A DNA stretch of 64,000 bases from Solibacillus sp. R5-41 (GCF_002736105.1 NZ_CP024123.1:3650001-3714000); one strand, 5' to 3'; positions 7,696 through 16,953 are shown, numbered from the stretch's first letter. Numbers and translations are program-made. The notes: generated by a model from the letters alone, not told the origin.

Positions 7696-8085
7696 ATGAA
7701 TACAAAAACATTTTTAATCGGTTTGTCTGCTGGATTAGTTGGAGGAGCGGCGGCTATATTATTATCCACTCCCCAATCTGGTACACAGCTTCGCCAAAAT
7801 ATCACAACGAATTTAGCAAGCGCAAAATTAAAACTATCCGATCTAACATCTGAAATTATCAATGTGAAAAAATCGCTAACAACACTCACTTCAGAAGCAC
7901 AAAATAACATGCCTAGTATAATAAATGATTTAAAGGTAAGTCTGACCGAGTTCAAACAAGAAATCGAACCAGAAACATTAACTTTAAAACAAGAAATTGA
8001 GAAATTACAGAATTCTATTAGTGAAATCGAGAAAATTATCCCTTCAGACAAAAATGAACCTCAGTCAGACGTATTGAATTCATAG
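7696..8085 (+). CDS. yhaH: YhaH-like YtxH-family membrane-anchored protein
   Basis: A 129-aa protein with an N-terminal glycine/alanine-rich membrane segment (LIGLSAGLVGGAAAILL) followed by a long amphipathic, coiled-coil-like tail (residues 25-120). This is typical of YtxH/GvpP-domain stress proteins. The ATG at 7696 has AAAGGAAG upstream; an earlier in-frame ATG at 7612 lies inside the trpP terminator region and is rejected. Its place between trpP and scoC is that of B. subtilis yhaH. Function unknown. Confidence 0.75.
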   Translation: MNTKTFLIGLSAGLVGGAAAILLSTPQSGTQLRQNITTNLASAKLKLSDLTSEIINVKKSLTTLTSEAQNNMPSIINDLKVSLTEFKQEIEPETLTLKQEIEKLQNSISEIEKIIPSDKNEPQSDVLNS

Positions 8086-8254
8086 GTAATAAAACCTACT
8101 ATTTTTTACTTTTTATTCAAATTAAATAACTATAATATCTTTTTTTAACATTTTTTAGCCAATTGTTAATTATTTAATTTTTCTAACTTTAAACTTTATT
8201 CTTTTATTGCTATAATATTTTCAAAACATATAATGAAAGAAGAAGGTGATTGCT

Positions 8255-8803
8255 TTGTCTGATGAATTATACACACAGAAAGAGGCTATGTTATATAGCC
8301 AACGTATTGCACAGTTATCTAAAGCTCTTTGGAAAGCTGTTGAAAAGGATTGGCAAACATGGATTAAGCCTTTCGATTTAAATATTAATGAACATCATAT
8401 TTTATGGATTTCATATCATTTAAAAGGTGCCTCCATTTCTGATGTTGCTAAATTCGGAGTCATGCATGTATCGACTGCTTTCAACTTTTCAAAAAAATTA
8501 GAAGAGCGTGGTTTATTAACATTTTCAAAGCGTGATGATGATAAACGTAATACTTACGTAGAGCTTACACCTAAAGGCTCTGAGCTGATTTTACGTATGT
8601 ATGAACATTACCATGATACAGAACATTCGATATTAGAAGGTTCATTACCTTTAAAAGAGATTTACGGGAGATTCCCTGAGTTTTTAGATGTCATGGCTGT
8701 TATTCGTAATATTTACGGCGAGGATTTTATCGAAATTTTCGAACGCTCCTTCCAAGATTTTAAAGATACCTTTAAAGAAGTGAAACATACTGCCTCTATT
8801 TAA
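8255..8803 (+). CDS. scoC: Transition-state regulator Hpr/ScoC (MarR family)
   Basis: A 182-aa winged-helix repressor of proteases, sporulation and peptide-transport genes in Bacillus. The MarR-type DNA-binding region spans about residues 45-110 ([20 protein letters not shown], then KKLEERGLL and a [13 protein letters not shown] wing). The TTG at 8255 is preferred because AAGGTGAT precedes it by 4 nt. The GTG at 8246 lies inside that ribosome binding site. Located upstream of prsA as in B. subtilis. Confidence 0.93.
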   Translation: MSDELYTQKEAMLYSQRIAQLSKALWKAVEKDWQTWIKPFDLNINEHHILWISYHLKGASISDVAKFGVMHVSTAFNFSKKLEERGLLTFSKRDDDKRNTYVELTPKGSELILRMYEHYHDTEHSILEGSLPLKEIYGRFPEFLDVMAVIRNIYGEDFIEIFERSFQDFKDTFKEVKHTASI

Positions 8804-8812
8804 TGGAAGAGA

Positions 8813-8842
8813 AAAAGGGTGTATTCATACACTCTTTTTTTC
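8813..8842 (+). terminator. Terminator of scoC
   Basis: AAAAAGGGTGTA and TACACTCTTTTTTT around a TTCA loop. Confidence 0.8.
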
Positions 8843-8962
8843 GTTAAGGTAAATTATACGACTGTCTCTACTTTATGTAGTATGATGAGAAAACATACAC
8901 ATGCGTTTACACTAGAATTACTTTTTATTCAGTTTATTACGCAACCTATTAGGAGGATATTC

Positions 8963-9505
8963 GTGCACTGTTGGAAAACAATTAATATTGAGCGTGATTA
9001 TGGTACAGCAAGACTATATATATTGTCTTGCATTGTTTTTGTTTTAGTGTTTTGTTTTTCATATATAACTTTAAGCTTTCAATTTATGTCTCGACATGAA
9101 GACCATTACTTATGGTTGATCATATTTTTCACCCCATTCATCTATCCTATTCATAAAGCGATTCACTATTTCGTTTTATTTAAATACAGAAACTCGATTG
9201 TTTTTAGATTTAAAATACGATACATTTTCATCCCGATTGTTCATATGCAATTGCAACAGAGCATTCCTAAAAAGTTATATATATTTACATTACTTACACC
9301 GTTTATTTTATTTAACACCATTCTTTTTATTGGGGGCCTATACATTCCACAATATGCCCATTATTTTAGCTTTTTACTGGCTTTTCATTGTAGTGTTTGT
9401 TTAATGGATATTTTATATGTCAAACATTTATTGTCCGCACCAAAGAATGCTATAATTGAGGAAACACCTAGAGGTTATGAAATTCTTGTACCATTAAATT
9501 TATAG
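8963..9505 (+). CDS. DUF3267-like membrane protein (degenerate zincin)
   Basis: A 180-aa protein with four to five membrane segments that resembles the DUF3267 putative zincin-peptidase family. The family pattern is a helix with HExxH, a PLSRKQ-like loop, an H-x-S-x-C-x-x-D helix and a PKNAxVEDTxxGxEI tail. Here they appear as HKAIH (64-68), IPKKLYIFTLLTPF, HCSVCLMD and PKNAIIEETPRGYEILV. The catalytic Glu of HExxH is Lys, so it may not be a protease. GTG start with AGGAGG 6 nt upstream; the upstream in-frame codons from 8819 lie in the scoC terminator. Confidence 0.6.
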   Translation: MHCWKTINIERDYGTARLYILSCIVFVLVFCFSYITLSFQFMSRHEDHYLWLIIFFTPFIYPIHKAIHYFVLFKYRNSIVFRFKIRYIFIPIVHMQLQQSIPKKLYIFTLLTPFILFNTILFIGGLYIPQYAHYFSFLLAFHCSVCLMDILYVKHLLSAPKNAIIEETPRGYEILVPLNL

Positions 9506-9555
9506 TTAGTCTTTAATGCAAATTTTTTATTCAAGTTGTAAGGGGGAGGAATAAA

Positions 9556-9741
9556 TTGCTATTACTCATTGTCATTCTATTTTCGATTTTATACTTATTC
9601 CAAATTAATCGGATGACAGCTGCTCTTTGTATTCAAAAAGAAATCCCTGAAGAAAAGCAGCCAAAAATATTCCGAACAATCAATGTACTGATTACGATTT
9701 TATTGATTAGCCTATATGTAGAAGTATTAATAGCTGTATAA
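9556..9741 (+). CDS. Small two-helix membrane protein, unknown
   Basis: 61 residues with hydrophobic segments at about 1-15 and 41-60 separated by a charged loop (QKEIPEEKQPKIFR). TTG start with AAGGGGGAGGA about 6 nt upstream. It lies 50 bp after the DUF3267-like gene and could share its transcript. I recognise no family. Confidence 0.55.
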   Translation: MLLLIVILFSILYLFQINRMTAALCIQKEIPEEKQPKIFRTINVLITILLISLYVEVLIAV

Positions 9742-9749
9742 TAATCAAT

Positions 9750-9905
9750 TACACCTTGGCTAACTCTTGTCCATATTTTAAATTGTGCTTAGGCCTGCAC
9801 GATGCAGGTCAGTTAGCCTTTGTCTCATTGATGCGACGAACTTAGGCTAACATCCTAAACTAACTCACATTAAAATCTGTGACATCCGTCGCGGCATTTT
9901 TTTCA
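9750..9905 (-). repeat. Mosaic intergenic repeat, modules B and A (inverted)
   Basis: On the minus strand it reads GGATGTCACAGATTTTA (module B start, 9880-9897) followed by a diverged module A (AGGCTAACTGACC, TGCATCGTGCAGGCCT, 9790-9850). The order B-A is the reverse of that at 21373-21521. No gene is present. Confidence 0.6.
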
Positions 9906-9931
9906 TTCAGCGTTTTTTTCTGAATAAAAAT

Positions 9932-9968
9932 AAAAAAGGTGCACACGCTAAAGCGGGCACCTTTTTTT
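9932..9968. terminator. Bidirectional terminator
   Basis: AAAAAAGGTGC, inner CGCT/AGCG, then GCACCTTTTTTT. It could end the yjcZ-type gene on the minus strand or the upstream plus-strand genes. Confidence 0.75.
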
Positions 9969-10068
9969 ACTTCTCTCATTTACCAATGTAAATTAAAATG
10001 GTCATTCCTCAACTTTTTTCAAATTAATGGAACCAACATACATTTGCTATATCTATCCATTTTTTAGA

Positions 10069-10167
10069 TTAGTAAATAAACGCTGCACCTACGATGATCA
10101 ATAAAATGAACAATACGACTAATAGTGCAAAGCCTGAGCCAGAACCATTATAGCCTCCGCCACCCAT
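10069..10167 (-). CDS. YjcZ-family small sporulation protein
   Basis: A 32-aa peptide, MGGGGYNGSGSGFALLVVLF and then a hydrophobic helix ending GAAFIY. This is the classic YjcZ/SscA architecture: a Gly/Tyr-rich head plus one membrane helix. GGGAGGTGA lies just upstream of the ATG. Family members are made late in sporulation and affect coat assembly or germination. The role here is inferred from family. Confidence 0.85.
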   Translation of the reverse strand: MGGGGYNGSGSGFALLVVLFILLIIVGAAFIY

Positions 10168-10309
10168 CACGTCACCTCCCATCTATCATCTATCGTATGC
10201 ACCTTGCTTGGTAAAACTTAGGCCATTACTGTATGCAACCATTTTGTTTTTAATTCGTTTATGTTATAGTAACTAATGCATTCAAAGAAAGTTAGGAGCG
10301 TAATAAAAA

Positions 10310-11158
10310 ATGAAAAAATCACTTTTTGCATTAACATTAGCTGCATCAATCGGTTTAGCTGCATGTAGTAATCCTGGCGATGAGGTAATTGTCTCGACAA
10401 ATGTTGGCGACATTACTCAAGAAGACTTTTACAATCAAATTAAAGATATCGCTGGTGATGAATTATTACAACAAGTAGTAATTGAGAAGATTTTAAACGA
10501 GAAATATAAAGTAACTGAAGAAGAAATTGAAAAAGAGTTCAAAGCTGTTAAAGAACAACTTGGCGATGGCTTAGACGCCGCTTTAGCGCAAAGTAATTTA
10601 ACTGAAGAAGGCTTAAAAACAAATATCCGCTTCAGCCTTTTACAACAAAAAGCAGTTGCTGATGTTGAAGTAACGGATGAAGAAATTCAATCATATTATG
10701 ACCAAGCTAAACAAGAGTTAAATGCTCGTCATATTTTAGTGGAAGATGAGGCAACAGCTAAAGAAGTTGCTAAAAAATTAAACGCTGGTGAGGATTTTGC
10801 TGCAGTAGCAAAAGAATATTCAAAAGACCCAGGTTCAGCTGAAAAAGGCGGCGAATTAGGCTGGTTTACAGTTGGAAAAATGGTTCCTGAATTCAATGAC
10901 GCTGCTTATGCACTTGAAGTGAATAAAATTAGTGAACCAGTTAAAACACAGCATGGTTTCCACATCATCCAAGTAACTGAGAAGCGCGATGTAAAGGATT
11001 TTGGAACTTTAGAAGAGAAGAAAGAAGAAATCCGTGAATCAATCGCAGCTTCTAAAGGCGACTGGGCTACAACATTGGATAAGTTACTTAAAGAAGCAGA
11101 TATTGAAGTAAAAGATGCTGACTTGAAAAACGCTTTCAAAGACATGAGCGCTGAATAA
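10310..11158 (+). CDS. prsA: Foldase lipoprotein PrsA (peptidyl-prolyl isomerase)
   Basis: A 282-aa extracytoplasmic foldase. The signal peptide has a lipobox ending LAAC (Cys20), so it is lipid-anchored on the outer face of the membrane. The parvulin (PPIC) domain covers about residues 138-230 (ARHILVEDEATA, GGELGWFTVGKMVPEF, VKTQHGFHIIQV). It is flanked by the helical NC domain typical of PrsA. It folds secreted proteins. GGAG upstream of the ATG. Its location after scoC matches B. subtilis, where ScoC represses secreted proteases. Confidence 0.96.
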   Translation: MKKSLFALTLAASIGLAACSNPGDEVIVSTNVGDITQEDFYNQIKDIAGDELLQQVVIEKILNEKYKVTEEEIEKEFKAVKEQLGDGLDAALAQSNLTEEGLKTNIRFSLLQQKAVADVEVTDEEIQSYYDQAKQELNARHILVEDEATAKEVAKKLNAGEDFAAVAKEYSKDPGSAEKGGELGWFTVGKMVPEFNDAAYALEVNKISEPVKTQHGFHIIQVTEKRDVKDFGTLEEKKEEIRESIAASKGDWATTLDKLLKEADIEVKDADLKNAFKDMSAE

Positions 11159-11259
11159 ATTTCACTTCTTTCATCAGCAGTCTCCACCTCTATAGGTGTC
11201 GATTTGAATACGGAATTTAGTTTCTAATCCAAATATTAGCTGAGAGAAGTTAAGTCCCT

Positions 11260-11334
11260 GGCAGATGTCACAGAATCTGATTTGTGCGTACACAAATCAG
11301 ATTCCGGACGCAATTATGCCTAGGCATAATTGAT
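11260..11334 (+). repeat. Mosaic intergenic repeat, module B copy
   Basis: GGCAGATGTCACAGAATCTG, a palindromic centre (CTGATTTGTG/CACAAATCAG), then CGGACGCAATTATGCC and AGGCATAATTGAT. It sits directly before the prsA terminator. Same module as 21437-21521 and 52033-52117. Confidence 0.75.
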
Positions 11335-11374
11335 AAAAAAAAAAGCACAGCAAATATTGCTGTGTCTTTTTTTA
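11335..11374. terminator. Terminator between prsA and the PhnA-like gene
   Basis: Stem AAAGCACAGCAA/TTGCTGTGTCTTT, with A- and T-runs serving both convergent genes. Confidence 0.85.
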
Positions 11375-11385
11375 TGAATTTCTCT

Positions 11386-11721
11386 TTAGTTTTTCTTCAC
11401 AAATTCTGATTTTAACTTCATTGCACCGAAACCATCAATTTTACAATCAATGTTGTGATCGCCTTCTACTAGGCGGATGCTCTTCACACGTGTACCAATT
11501 TTAAGTGTAGATGAACTACCTTTTACCTTTAAATCTTTAATAACCGTTACAGTGTCACCATCTGCTAATAAATTTCCGTTAGCGTCACGAACTACTAGCC
11601 CTTCTTCAATGGCTTCTTCTGTTTGTGACCATTCATGTGCACATTCTGGACAAACGAACATTTGTCCATCTTCATACGTATATTCTGAGCCGCAATTCGG
11701 GCAATTTGGTAATTTCTCCAT
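11386..11721 (-). CDS. PhnA/YjdM-family zinc-ribbon protein
   Basis: A 111-aa cytosolic protein with an N-terminal zinc ribbon ([21 protein letters not shown]) and a C-terminal PhnA SH3-like domain ([20 protein letters not shown]). Despite the old label alkylphosphonate uptake, the family has no firm transport role. The ATG at 11721 is used because GGAGG is 8 nt upstream; the in-frame GTG at 11736 overlaps it. Confidence 0.9.
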   Translation of the reverse strand: MEKLPNCPNCGSEYTYEDGQMFVCPECAHEWSQTEEAIEEGLVVRDANGNLLADGDTVTVIKDLKVKGSSSTLKIGTRVKSIRLVEGDHNIDCKIDGFGAMKLKSEFVKKN

Positions 11722-11837
11722 TATCCTAACCTCCACTCAATGATTACTCTATACTGTCATACTTACAAAACGAAAACAAGCCAATGCTGCTTAAGGTACT
11801 TATTTCACTCACAACTCATTATGATTAAGCTGTTTTT

Positions 11838-11905
11838 GGGCTACCACAATATTGGTCACAAAGGCATATTCACAGGAAATGACAGCTTCAGCCTTCGTTC
11901 CTCTT
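11838..11905 (-). repeat. Mosaic repeat, diverged module A overlapping a gene end
   Basis: The plus strand reads GGGCTACCACAATATTGGTC, then ACAAAGGCATATTCACAGGA and TTCAGCCTTCGTTCCT. It aligns with GGGCTAACACGACGTTGGTC and the following bases at 33626-33690. It overlaps the last codons of the formate/nitrite transporter gene. Confidence 0.6.
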
Positions 11906-12664
11906 CCCTTGCTCAGCCAGCCATAATCCTAACCCTAAAACGACTGCACCTCCCACGATATTTCCAGCAGTGACCGGCACTAAATTATGAATGGCACCGC
12001 TAAGGGTGATTGTCTCTCCATGTGGGATAAAAAATGCTAACGTAAACAAAGTCATGTTTGCGATACTGTGCTCAAAGCCCGACATAATAAACGGGAAAAT
12101 ACAACAAAAGATAATCATAATTTTAGCAGCTTCACTTTTTAAGCGGTAAGTGCACCAAACTGCTATACAAACAAGTGTGTTACATAAAATACCTCGAAAA
12201 AAAAGTTCCGTCGCAGGGGCAGACATTTTTGCCGTTGTAACTTTTTCGACAAAATTGGCGGTCTCCCCTACTGCCATGCCGGACATAAAAAATAGCCACG
12301 CACAAAAAATAGAACCTATAAAATTTCCAACATAACTATATGACCATACATTGATTAAATCCAGTATGCTCGTCCTTTTTTCTAACGTTCCAATAGCCAT
12401 GACCAAATTATTTCCTGTAAATAAATCCGTTCCACTAAGCGTCACCATACAAAGCGCTACACCAAATGCCAATCCTTGAATAATCTTCATGCTCGGTACA
12501 TTGGTAGGTGATAGCAATCCTCCAATTACAATGAATGTGATAATGCCAAACCCAATGAATAGGCCCCCATAAAATGCGAGTATTAAAAATCCTAATTTTG
12601 ACGTACGAACCATTTGTGTTTTTTTCTCAGCTACTGTTGCAATAGCTTGAAATGTTTCAGTCAT
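11888..12664 (-). CDS. Formate/nitrite transporter family (FNT) channel
   Basis: A 258-aa, six-helix pentameric channel protein of the FocA/NirC family. The signatures are LSGTDLFTGNN in the first repeat and SGFEHSIANM in the second, forming the two pore constrictions. It would move formate, nitrite or another small anion; the substrate cannot be read from sequence. ATG with a GAGGTG-type site upstream. The C-terminal codons (about NEG and the stop) fall within a dispersed repeat. Confidence 0.9.
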   Translation of the reverse strand: MTETFQAIATVAEKKTQMVRTSKLGFLILAFYGGLFIGFGIITFIVIGGLLSPTNVPSMKIIQGLAFGVALCMVTLSGTDLFTGNNLVMAIGTLEKRTSILDLINVWSYSYVGNFIGSIFCAWLFFMSGMAVGETANFVEKVTTAKMSAPATELFFRGILCNTLVCIAVWCTYRLKSEAAKIMIIFCCIFPFIMSGFEHSIANMTLFTLAFFIPHGETITLSGAIHNLVPVTAGNIVGGAVVLGLGLWLAEQGKRNEG

Positions 12665-12982
12665 TTGACCACCTCATAATTACGATGTATTCATCAAAAT
12701 TATAACAAGATAATCCCATAATGTATGCATTTCATTTCCAGTGTGAAATATATGAATATTCACCTTTTCGCCATTTTTTAAATTATTTTTAAAATTCATA
12801 GGATTATTCACTCCCAAAACACGAACATTTCATTTTATATATGTACATAAATTCGTATATTTAACATTCTTTCTTCTCTTTTTTGTGCTTTCTAAAAATA
12901 CTTTCAAGAATTTTCCCACACATTCATGAAAAGAGTATATTATCAAGGTAGGTAAATATTAATTACACAAGGAGTGTTTCAA

Positions 12983-14080
12983 TTGACATTAACAACTAAT
13001 CGCGCATATAACTTTAATGCAGGTCCATCTGCATTACCACTTGAAGTATTACAAAAAGCCCAGGCAGAGCTTGTTGATTTTAAAGGTACAGGCATGTCTG
13101 TAATGGAGTTAAGCCACCGTAGCGCTACATTTGAAGCGGTACATAACGAGGCAATTGCTCGCTTACGCAAAATTTATGACATTCCAGAAAACTATGAAGT
13201 GCTATTCCTACAAGGTGGAGCAAGCCTTCAATTTACAATGATTCCTATGAACTTCCTAACTCAAAATCAAAAAGCCAGCTATATTCAAACAGGGGCTTGG
13301 TCAGAAAAAGCTTTCAAAGAAGCAAAATTTTTCGGTACACCGGTTGAAGCAGCTAGTACAAAAGAAAATAATTATAAAAACATACCAACAATTGAAGAAA
13401 TTCAAGTAGAACAAGATGCAGCATATGTTCACCTAACTTCAAACAATACAATTTTCGGTACACAGTGGAAAGCATTCCCTAAAACGGGTGATGTACCATT
13501 AATCGCAGATATGTCTTCTGATATTTTATCTAAAAAAGTGGACGTTTCAAATTTCGCGATGATTTATGCGGGCGCTCAAAAAAACCTAGGTCCTTCTGGT
13601 GTAACAGTTGTTATTATCCGTAAAGATTTCCTTGAAAAAGCAAACCCTAACATCCCAACAATGTTAAAATACGATACGCATGTTACTAACAATTCTTTAT
13701 ACAATACACCACCAACATTCGGTATTTATATGCTTGGTGAAGTGTTGAAATGGGTAGAAGAACAAGGCGGGTTAGAAGTACTCGAAAAACGCAATGAAGA
13801 AAAAGCCCAATTAATTTACGACGCAATCGATCATTCAAACGGATTCTATTATGGTCATGCAACGGAAGAATCTCGTTCATTAATGAATATTACATTCCGT
13901 GTAGCAGATGAAGCTTTAGAAAAGAAATTCTTAGCTGAAGCAAAAGAAGCTGGATTTGTTGGATTAAACGGTCACCGTTCAGTAGGCGGCTGCCGCGCAT
14001 CTGCATACAATTCTGTACCAGTAGAAACTTGCCAAGCATTAGCAGACTTCATGGTAAAATTCCAACAAGATAACCAATAA
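12983..14080 (+). CDS. serC: Phosphoserine aminotransferase
   Basis: A 365-aa PLP-dependent class V aminotransferase converting 3-phosphohydroxypyruvate to phosphoserine, step 2 of serine synthesis. It has the N-terminal YNFNAGPSALP, substrate loop HRS, PLP-lysine region YAGAQKNLGPSG, and C-terminal GHRSVGGCRASAYN. TTG start at 12983 with AAGGAG 8 nt upstream; the GTG at 12974 overlaps that site. serA lies 5.4 kb away in the same direction as a separate T-box unit. Confidence 0.96.
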   Translation: MTLTTNRAYNFNAGPSALPLEVLQKAQAELVDFKGTGMSVMELSHRSATFEAVHNEAIARLRKIYDIPENYEVLFLQGGASLQFTMIPMNFLTQNQKASYIQTGAWSEKAFKEAKFFGTPVEAASTKENNYKNIPTIEEIQVEQDAAYVHLTSNNTIFGTQWKAFPKTGDVPLIADMSSDILSKKVDVSNFAMIYAGAQKNLGPSGVTVVIIRKDFLEKANPNIPTMLKYDTHVTNNSLYNTPPTFGIYMLGEVLKWVEEQGGLEVLEKRNEEKAQLIYDAIDHSNGFYYGHATEESRSLMNITFRVADEALEKKFLAEAKEAGFVGLNGHRSVGGCRASAYNSVPVETCQALADFMVKFQQDNQ

Positions 14081-14090
14081 TCAAATGTGA

Positions 14091-14130
14091 AAAGGACATC
14101 CACGCATATAAATCGTGGATGTCCTTTTTT
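14091..14130 (+). terminator. Terminator of serC
   Basis: A 14-bp stem AAAGGACATCCACG/CGTGGATGTCCTTT followed by T-run. Confidence 0.93.
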
Positions 14131-14136
14131 AGCTTG

Positions 14137-14187
14137 CTGACTGCCTCTACTACTTCAGCTTGGGTTTGAACCCCTGCTGAATCAAGT
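14137..14187 (-). repeat. Mosaic repeat, module D (inverted)
   Basis: On the minus strand: ATTCAGCAGGGGTTCAAACC, then CAAGCTGAAGTAGTAGAGGC. It resembles 21332-21372 and 19308-19345. It abuts the yhaM stop codon. Confidence 0.55.
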
Positions 14188-15122
14188 TAAATCGTCGGTT
14201 TATAAAACGAACGGTTATCTAATGGGAATAAGCGCTCTGTAAATTCGCCTGGCTTCGCTTTATCGAGCGCACGCGTCAGCATATTCATTTTCGCATCAAT
14301 ATTATCAATATAATGTAAAATTTCCGCTTCCTGAATCATTGGCTTTTTCGGGCTACCCCATTCTTCTTTCCCATGGTGAGAAAGCACTAAATGTTGAAGT
14401 AACATTACTTCTTCGCCTTCAATTTTCAGTTCTGTTGCAGTTAGTCCAATCTCATTGACCATAATAGAAATATGCCCCAACAAGTTCCCTTCCACTGTGT
14501 AGGCAGTGCCAACAGGTCCAGATAACTCAATCACTTTACCGATATCATGTAAAATGACTCCCGCATATAATAAATCACGGTTCAATGTCGGATATAAGTC
14601 ACAAATTGCACTACTTAATTTCAACATTGATACAACATGATCAATTAAACCCGATGCATAATCATGATGATTTTTTGTAGCAGCAGGGAAAATGATTAAA
14701 CTGTCGTAATGCTTTTTCATAATATGACGTGTTATACGTGAAATATTTGGGTTTTGAATTTGAAAAAAGAATTGTGTTAGCTGCTCGTATAATTCCTCTT
14801 TCGGAACTGCTGAGGTTGGCAATAAATCACTAATTTGAACACCTTCATCTTCTCTTACAGGGCGAATTTGTTTAATTCTAAGCTGGTTTTTCCCACGGTA
14901 ATCATGAATTTCACCGCCTACTTTTACGATGATTTGTGCGCGGTATAAATTTTCATGCTCTTCATTTGTGTCCCAAAGCTTGGCCTCAATATCTCCACTA
15001 CGATCTTGCAAAATAAGAGACATAAATGGCTTTCCAACCGTCGTGACTCCTTTTTTTGCCTCTTTAATTAATAAAAATTGGTCAACTTGTTCACCAGGCT
15101 GGAGTTTTGTAATTTCATTCAC
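14187..15122 (-). CDS. yhaM: 3'-5' exoribonuclease YhaM
   Basis: A 311-aa enzyme with an N-terminal OB-fold (residues 15-90) and an HD phosphohydrolase domain ([36 protein letters not shown]) typical of YhaM/CBF1. It trims RNA and single-stranded DNA 3' ends in the presence of metal. The GTG at 15122 is preferred: AAGGAG is 9 nt upstream, whereas the TTG at 15128 is only 3 nt away. Confidence 0.94.
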   Translation of the reverse strand: MNEITKLQPGEQVDQFLLIKEAKKGVTTVGKPFMSLILQDRSGDIEAKLWDTNEEHENLYRAQIIVKVGGEIHDYRGKNQLRIKQIRPVREDEGVQISDLLPTSAVPKEELYEQLTQFFFQIQNPNISRITRHIMKKHYDSLIIFPAATKNHHDYASGLIDHVVSMLKLSSAICDLYPTLNRDLLYAGVILHDIGKVIELSGPVGTAYTVEGNLLGHISIMVNEIGLTATELKIEGEEVMLLQHLVLSHHGKEEWGSPKKPMIQEAEILHYIDNIDAKMNMLTRALDKAKPGEFTERLFPLDNRSFYKPTI

Positions 15123-15319
15123 AAGCAATCGCTCCTTTATACTCTATTACTATTTATTGTAACATGCTTTCTACTTAGTTTACGATAAATTACACTAAAA
15201 CTCCGCACATGGACATGCCATAAATTCTACTTTTTTTACTAATTCTTGTATATTGCTCGTGAATTATCAAATAATTTCGTGTATAATAAATCCTATCTTG
15301 CTTAAAAAGGGTGGTTTAC

Positions 15320-15505
15320 ATGGAAAATTATCGTTTTACTGCATTTGAAAAAACTGGAGAAACTTTATTTGATGAAGTATGGACTTTTGCAAACGATGAA
15401 ACTGCAAAAATTGAAGGACAGAAACAGATTGACGATAATGGCGTTACTGAAAAAACGCATCGTTTAGTTAATTCAGCGGGCAAGTTAATTTTATTCCACG
15501 TTTAA
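15320..15505 (+). CDS. yhzD: YhzD-family small protein
   Basis: A 61-aa cytosolic protein of the YhzD family, with pattern YRFTAFEKTGETLFDE, NDETAKIEGQ, and THRLVNSAGKLILFH. The ATG at 15320 is preceded by AAAGGGTGG. It is divergent from yhaM, as in B. subtilis. Function unknown. Confidence 0.85.
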   Translation: MENYRFTAFEKTGETLFDEVWTFANDETAKIEGQKQIDDNGVTEKTHRLVNSAGKLILFHV

Positions 15506-15560
15506 ACGAAATTAATTACATTTCGGCATAATTGATTAGTGAATTAAGGAGAACATTACT

Positions 15561-16097
15561 ATGAAATTAGAAAGCGAGAGAATATATTTAAGGTCTCTTT
15601 GCTCATTAGATGCACCCATTATGTATGAAAACTCACTGGATGAAGAAATACGTTATATGACTGGAACGAAGCTTAATTTTTCATTGGAGCAAATTAAGGC
15701 TCATATCGAAAATATAAATAATGATTCAAGTCGCTATGATTTCGCTATTTGTTTAAAAGACACGGACGAAATGATTGGAGAATTATCAATTTCCGAGATT
15801 GATAAGGAGAATAAAAAGGCAGGATTCAGAATATCAATGGCCTCCATTTTATTAACCGGAAAAGGTTATGGAACTGAAGCGATCAATCTAGTTCTAAGTT
15901 TTGTTTTTGAACAACTCCAATTAAATCGTTTACAGTTAGAGGTATTTAGTCATAATTTACGTGGTATAAGAGCTTATGAAAAAGTGGGTTTTAAAAAAGA
16001 AGGTATCTTACGCCAATCTTTATACTACAATGATGCATACTCGGATGAAATTATTATGGCAGTACTTAAAAGTGATTATGATAATAGGTCACTGTAA
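15561..16097 (+). CDS. GNAT acetyltransferase, RimJ/RimL type
   Basis: A 178-aa acetyl-CoA-dependent N-acetyltransferase. The acetyl-CoA loop is in LTGKGYGTEAINLVLSFVFE and the C-terminal NLRGIRAYEKVGFKKEGILR is typical of the RimJ/RimL/SpeG group. AAGGAG lies upstream of the ATG. The substrate cannot be predicted; these enzymes acetylate ribosomal protein N-termini, polyamines or antibiotics. Confidence 0.88.
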   Translation: MKLESERIYLRSLCSLDAPIMYENSLDEEIRYMTGTKLNFSLEQIKAHIENINNDSSRYDFAICLKDTDEMIGELSISEIDKENKKAGFRISMASILLTGKGYGTEAINLVLSFVFEQLQLNRLQLEVFSHNLRGIRAYEKVGFKKEGILRQSLYYNDAYSDEIIMAVLKSDYDNRSL

Positions 16098-16135
16098 CAA
16101 ATTCAAACTTAATTTTTTTGACTTACTACAAAATA

Positions 16136-16172
16136 AAGTATCTCGTGTGTTTAAACGAGATACTTTTTTTTT
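16136..16172. terminator. Terminator between GNAT gene and enoyl-CoA hydratase gene
   Basis: AAAGTATCTCGT/ACGAGATACTTT with long T-run; convergent genes on both sides. Confidence 0.88.
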
Positions 16173-16953
16173 ATTTCCCTAAAAATACAGGTGTTCTTTT
16201 TTCAACAAAGGCTTTAATTCCTTCAAGATGGTCCACAGTTTGGCGCATTTTTCCCTGTCCTAGTGCTTCACCTTGTAAAATGAACTCAAGTTCTGATAAA
16301 TTAGCCTGATGTAAAATTCCCTTCGTCTCAATCATAGCTAAAATCGGTGAGGCTAATAATTTTCCAACGAGCTGATCAACAGCAACTGCCGCCATCCCCT
16401 CCGCTACATTATGATCAATTAAACCGAGTGCAAGTGCTTCTTCTCCATTATGCACTTTTCCTTCCCAAATCATTTGCTTTGCTTGCACCGTACCTAAACG
16501 TTCCTTCATAAAGAAATGACCCGCTCCATCCGGAATTAAGCCAATCCCAATGAAGTTCATCGCGATTTTACTCGGTTGCTCTGCCACGATAATATCGCTA
16601 CCTAAAGCTAAACTTAAACCAAGCCCCGCCGCAGCTCCATGAATTTGTGCAATCGTAATCATCGGTAACGTATAGTAAGCTTTTACAAGTCGTGTAATTG
16701 TATCCATAATCAATCCAAAATCAGAAAAATCTTCTGACGCAACCATCATTTTTACGTCTCCACCTGCTGAAAAGACCTTGCCTTCCCCTTTAACAACAAG
16801 GATTTGCACATCCTTTTCGTTATGTAGCGATTCAAAGCATTCGGCTAATTCTCGCATCATCGTAAAATCCATGGCATTCATTGCTTGTGGTCGATTTAAA
16901 GATAAAGTTGCTTTTCGTTCTGCTATTTCAAGTTGAATTGTTTTGTAACTCAT
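16171..16953 (-). CDS. Enoyl-CoA hydratase/isomerase (YhaR-like)
   Basis: A 260-aa crotonase-fold enzyme. It has the CoA-binding LNRPQAMNAMD, the oxyanion-hole FSAGGDVKMM and HGAAAGLGLSLALGSDIIVA. It hydrates enoyl-CoA or isomerises it in fatty-acid oxidation. The ATG at 16953 is chosen over 16983 because AAAGGGGTG lies just upstream. A palindrome resembling fatty-acid repressor operators lies in its leader (16972-16987). B. subtilis yhaR is the likely counterpart. Confidence 0.9.
   Translation of the reverse strand: MSYKTIQLEIAERKATLSLNRPQAMNAMDFTMMRELAECFESLHNEKDVQILVVKGEGKVFSAGGDVKMMVASEDFSDFGLIMDTITRLVKAYYTLPMITIAQIHGAAAGLGLSLALGSDIIVAEQPSKIAMNFIGIGLIPDGAGHFFMKERLGTVQAKQMIWEGKVHNGEEALALGLIDHNVAEGMAAVAVDQLVGKLLASPILAMIETKGILHQANLSELEFILQGEALGQGKMRQTVDHLEGIKAFVEKRTPVFLGK

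Noticed and set aside
7608-8051. Minus-strand open frame opposite yhaH
   Set aside because: Shadow of the yhaH reading frame; no start signals and it overlaps the trpP terminator.
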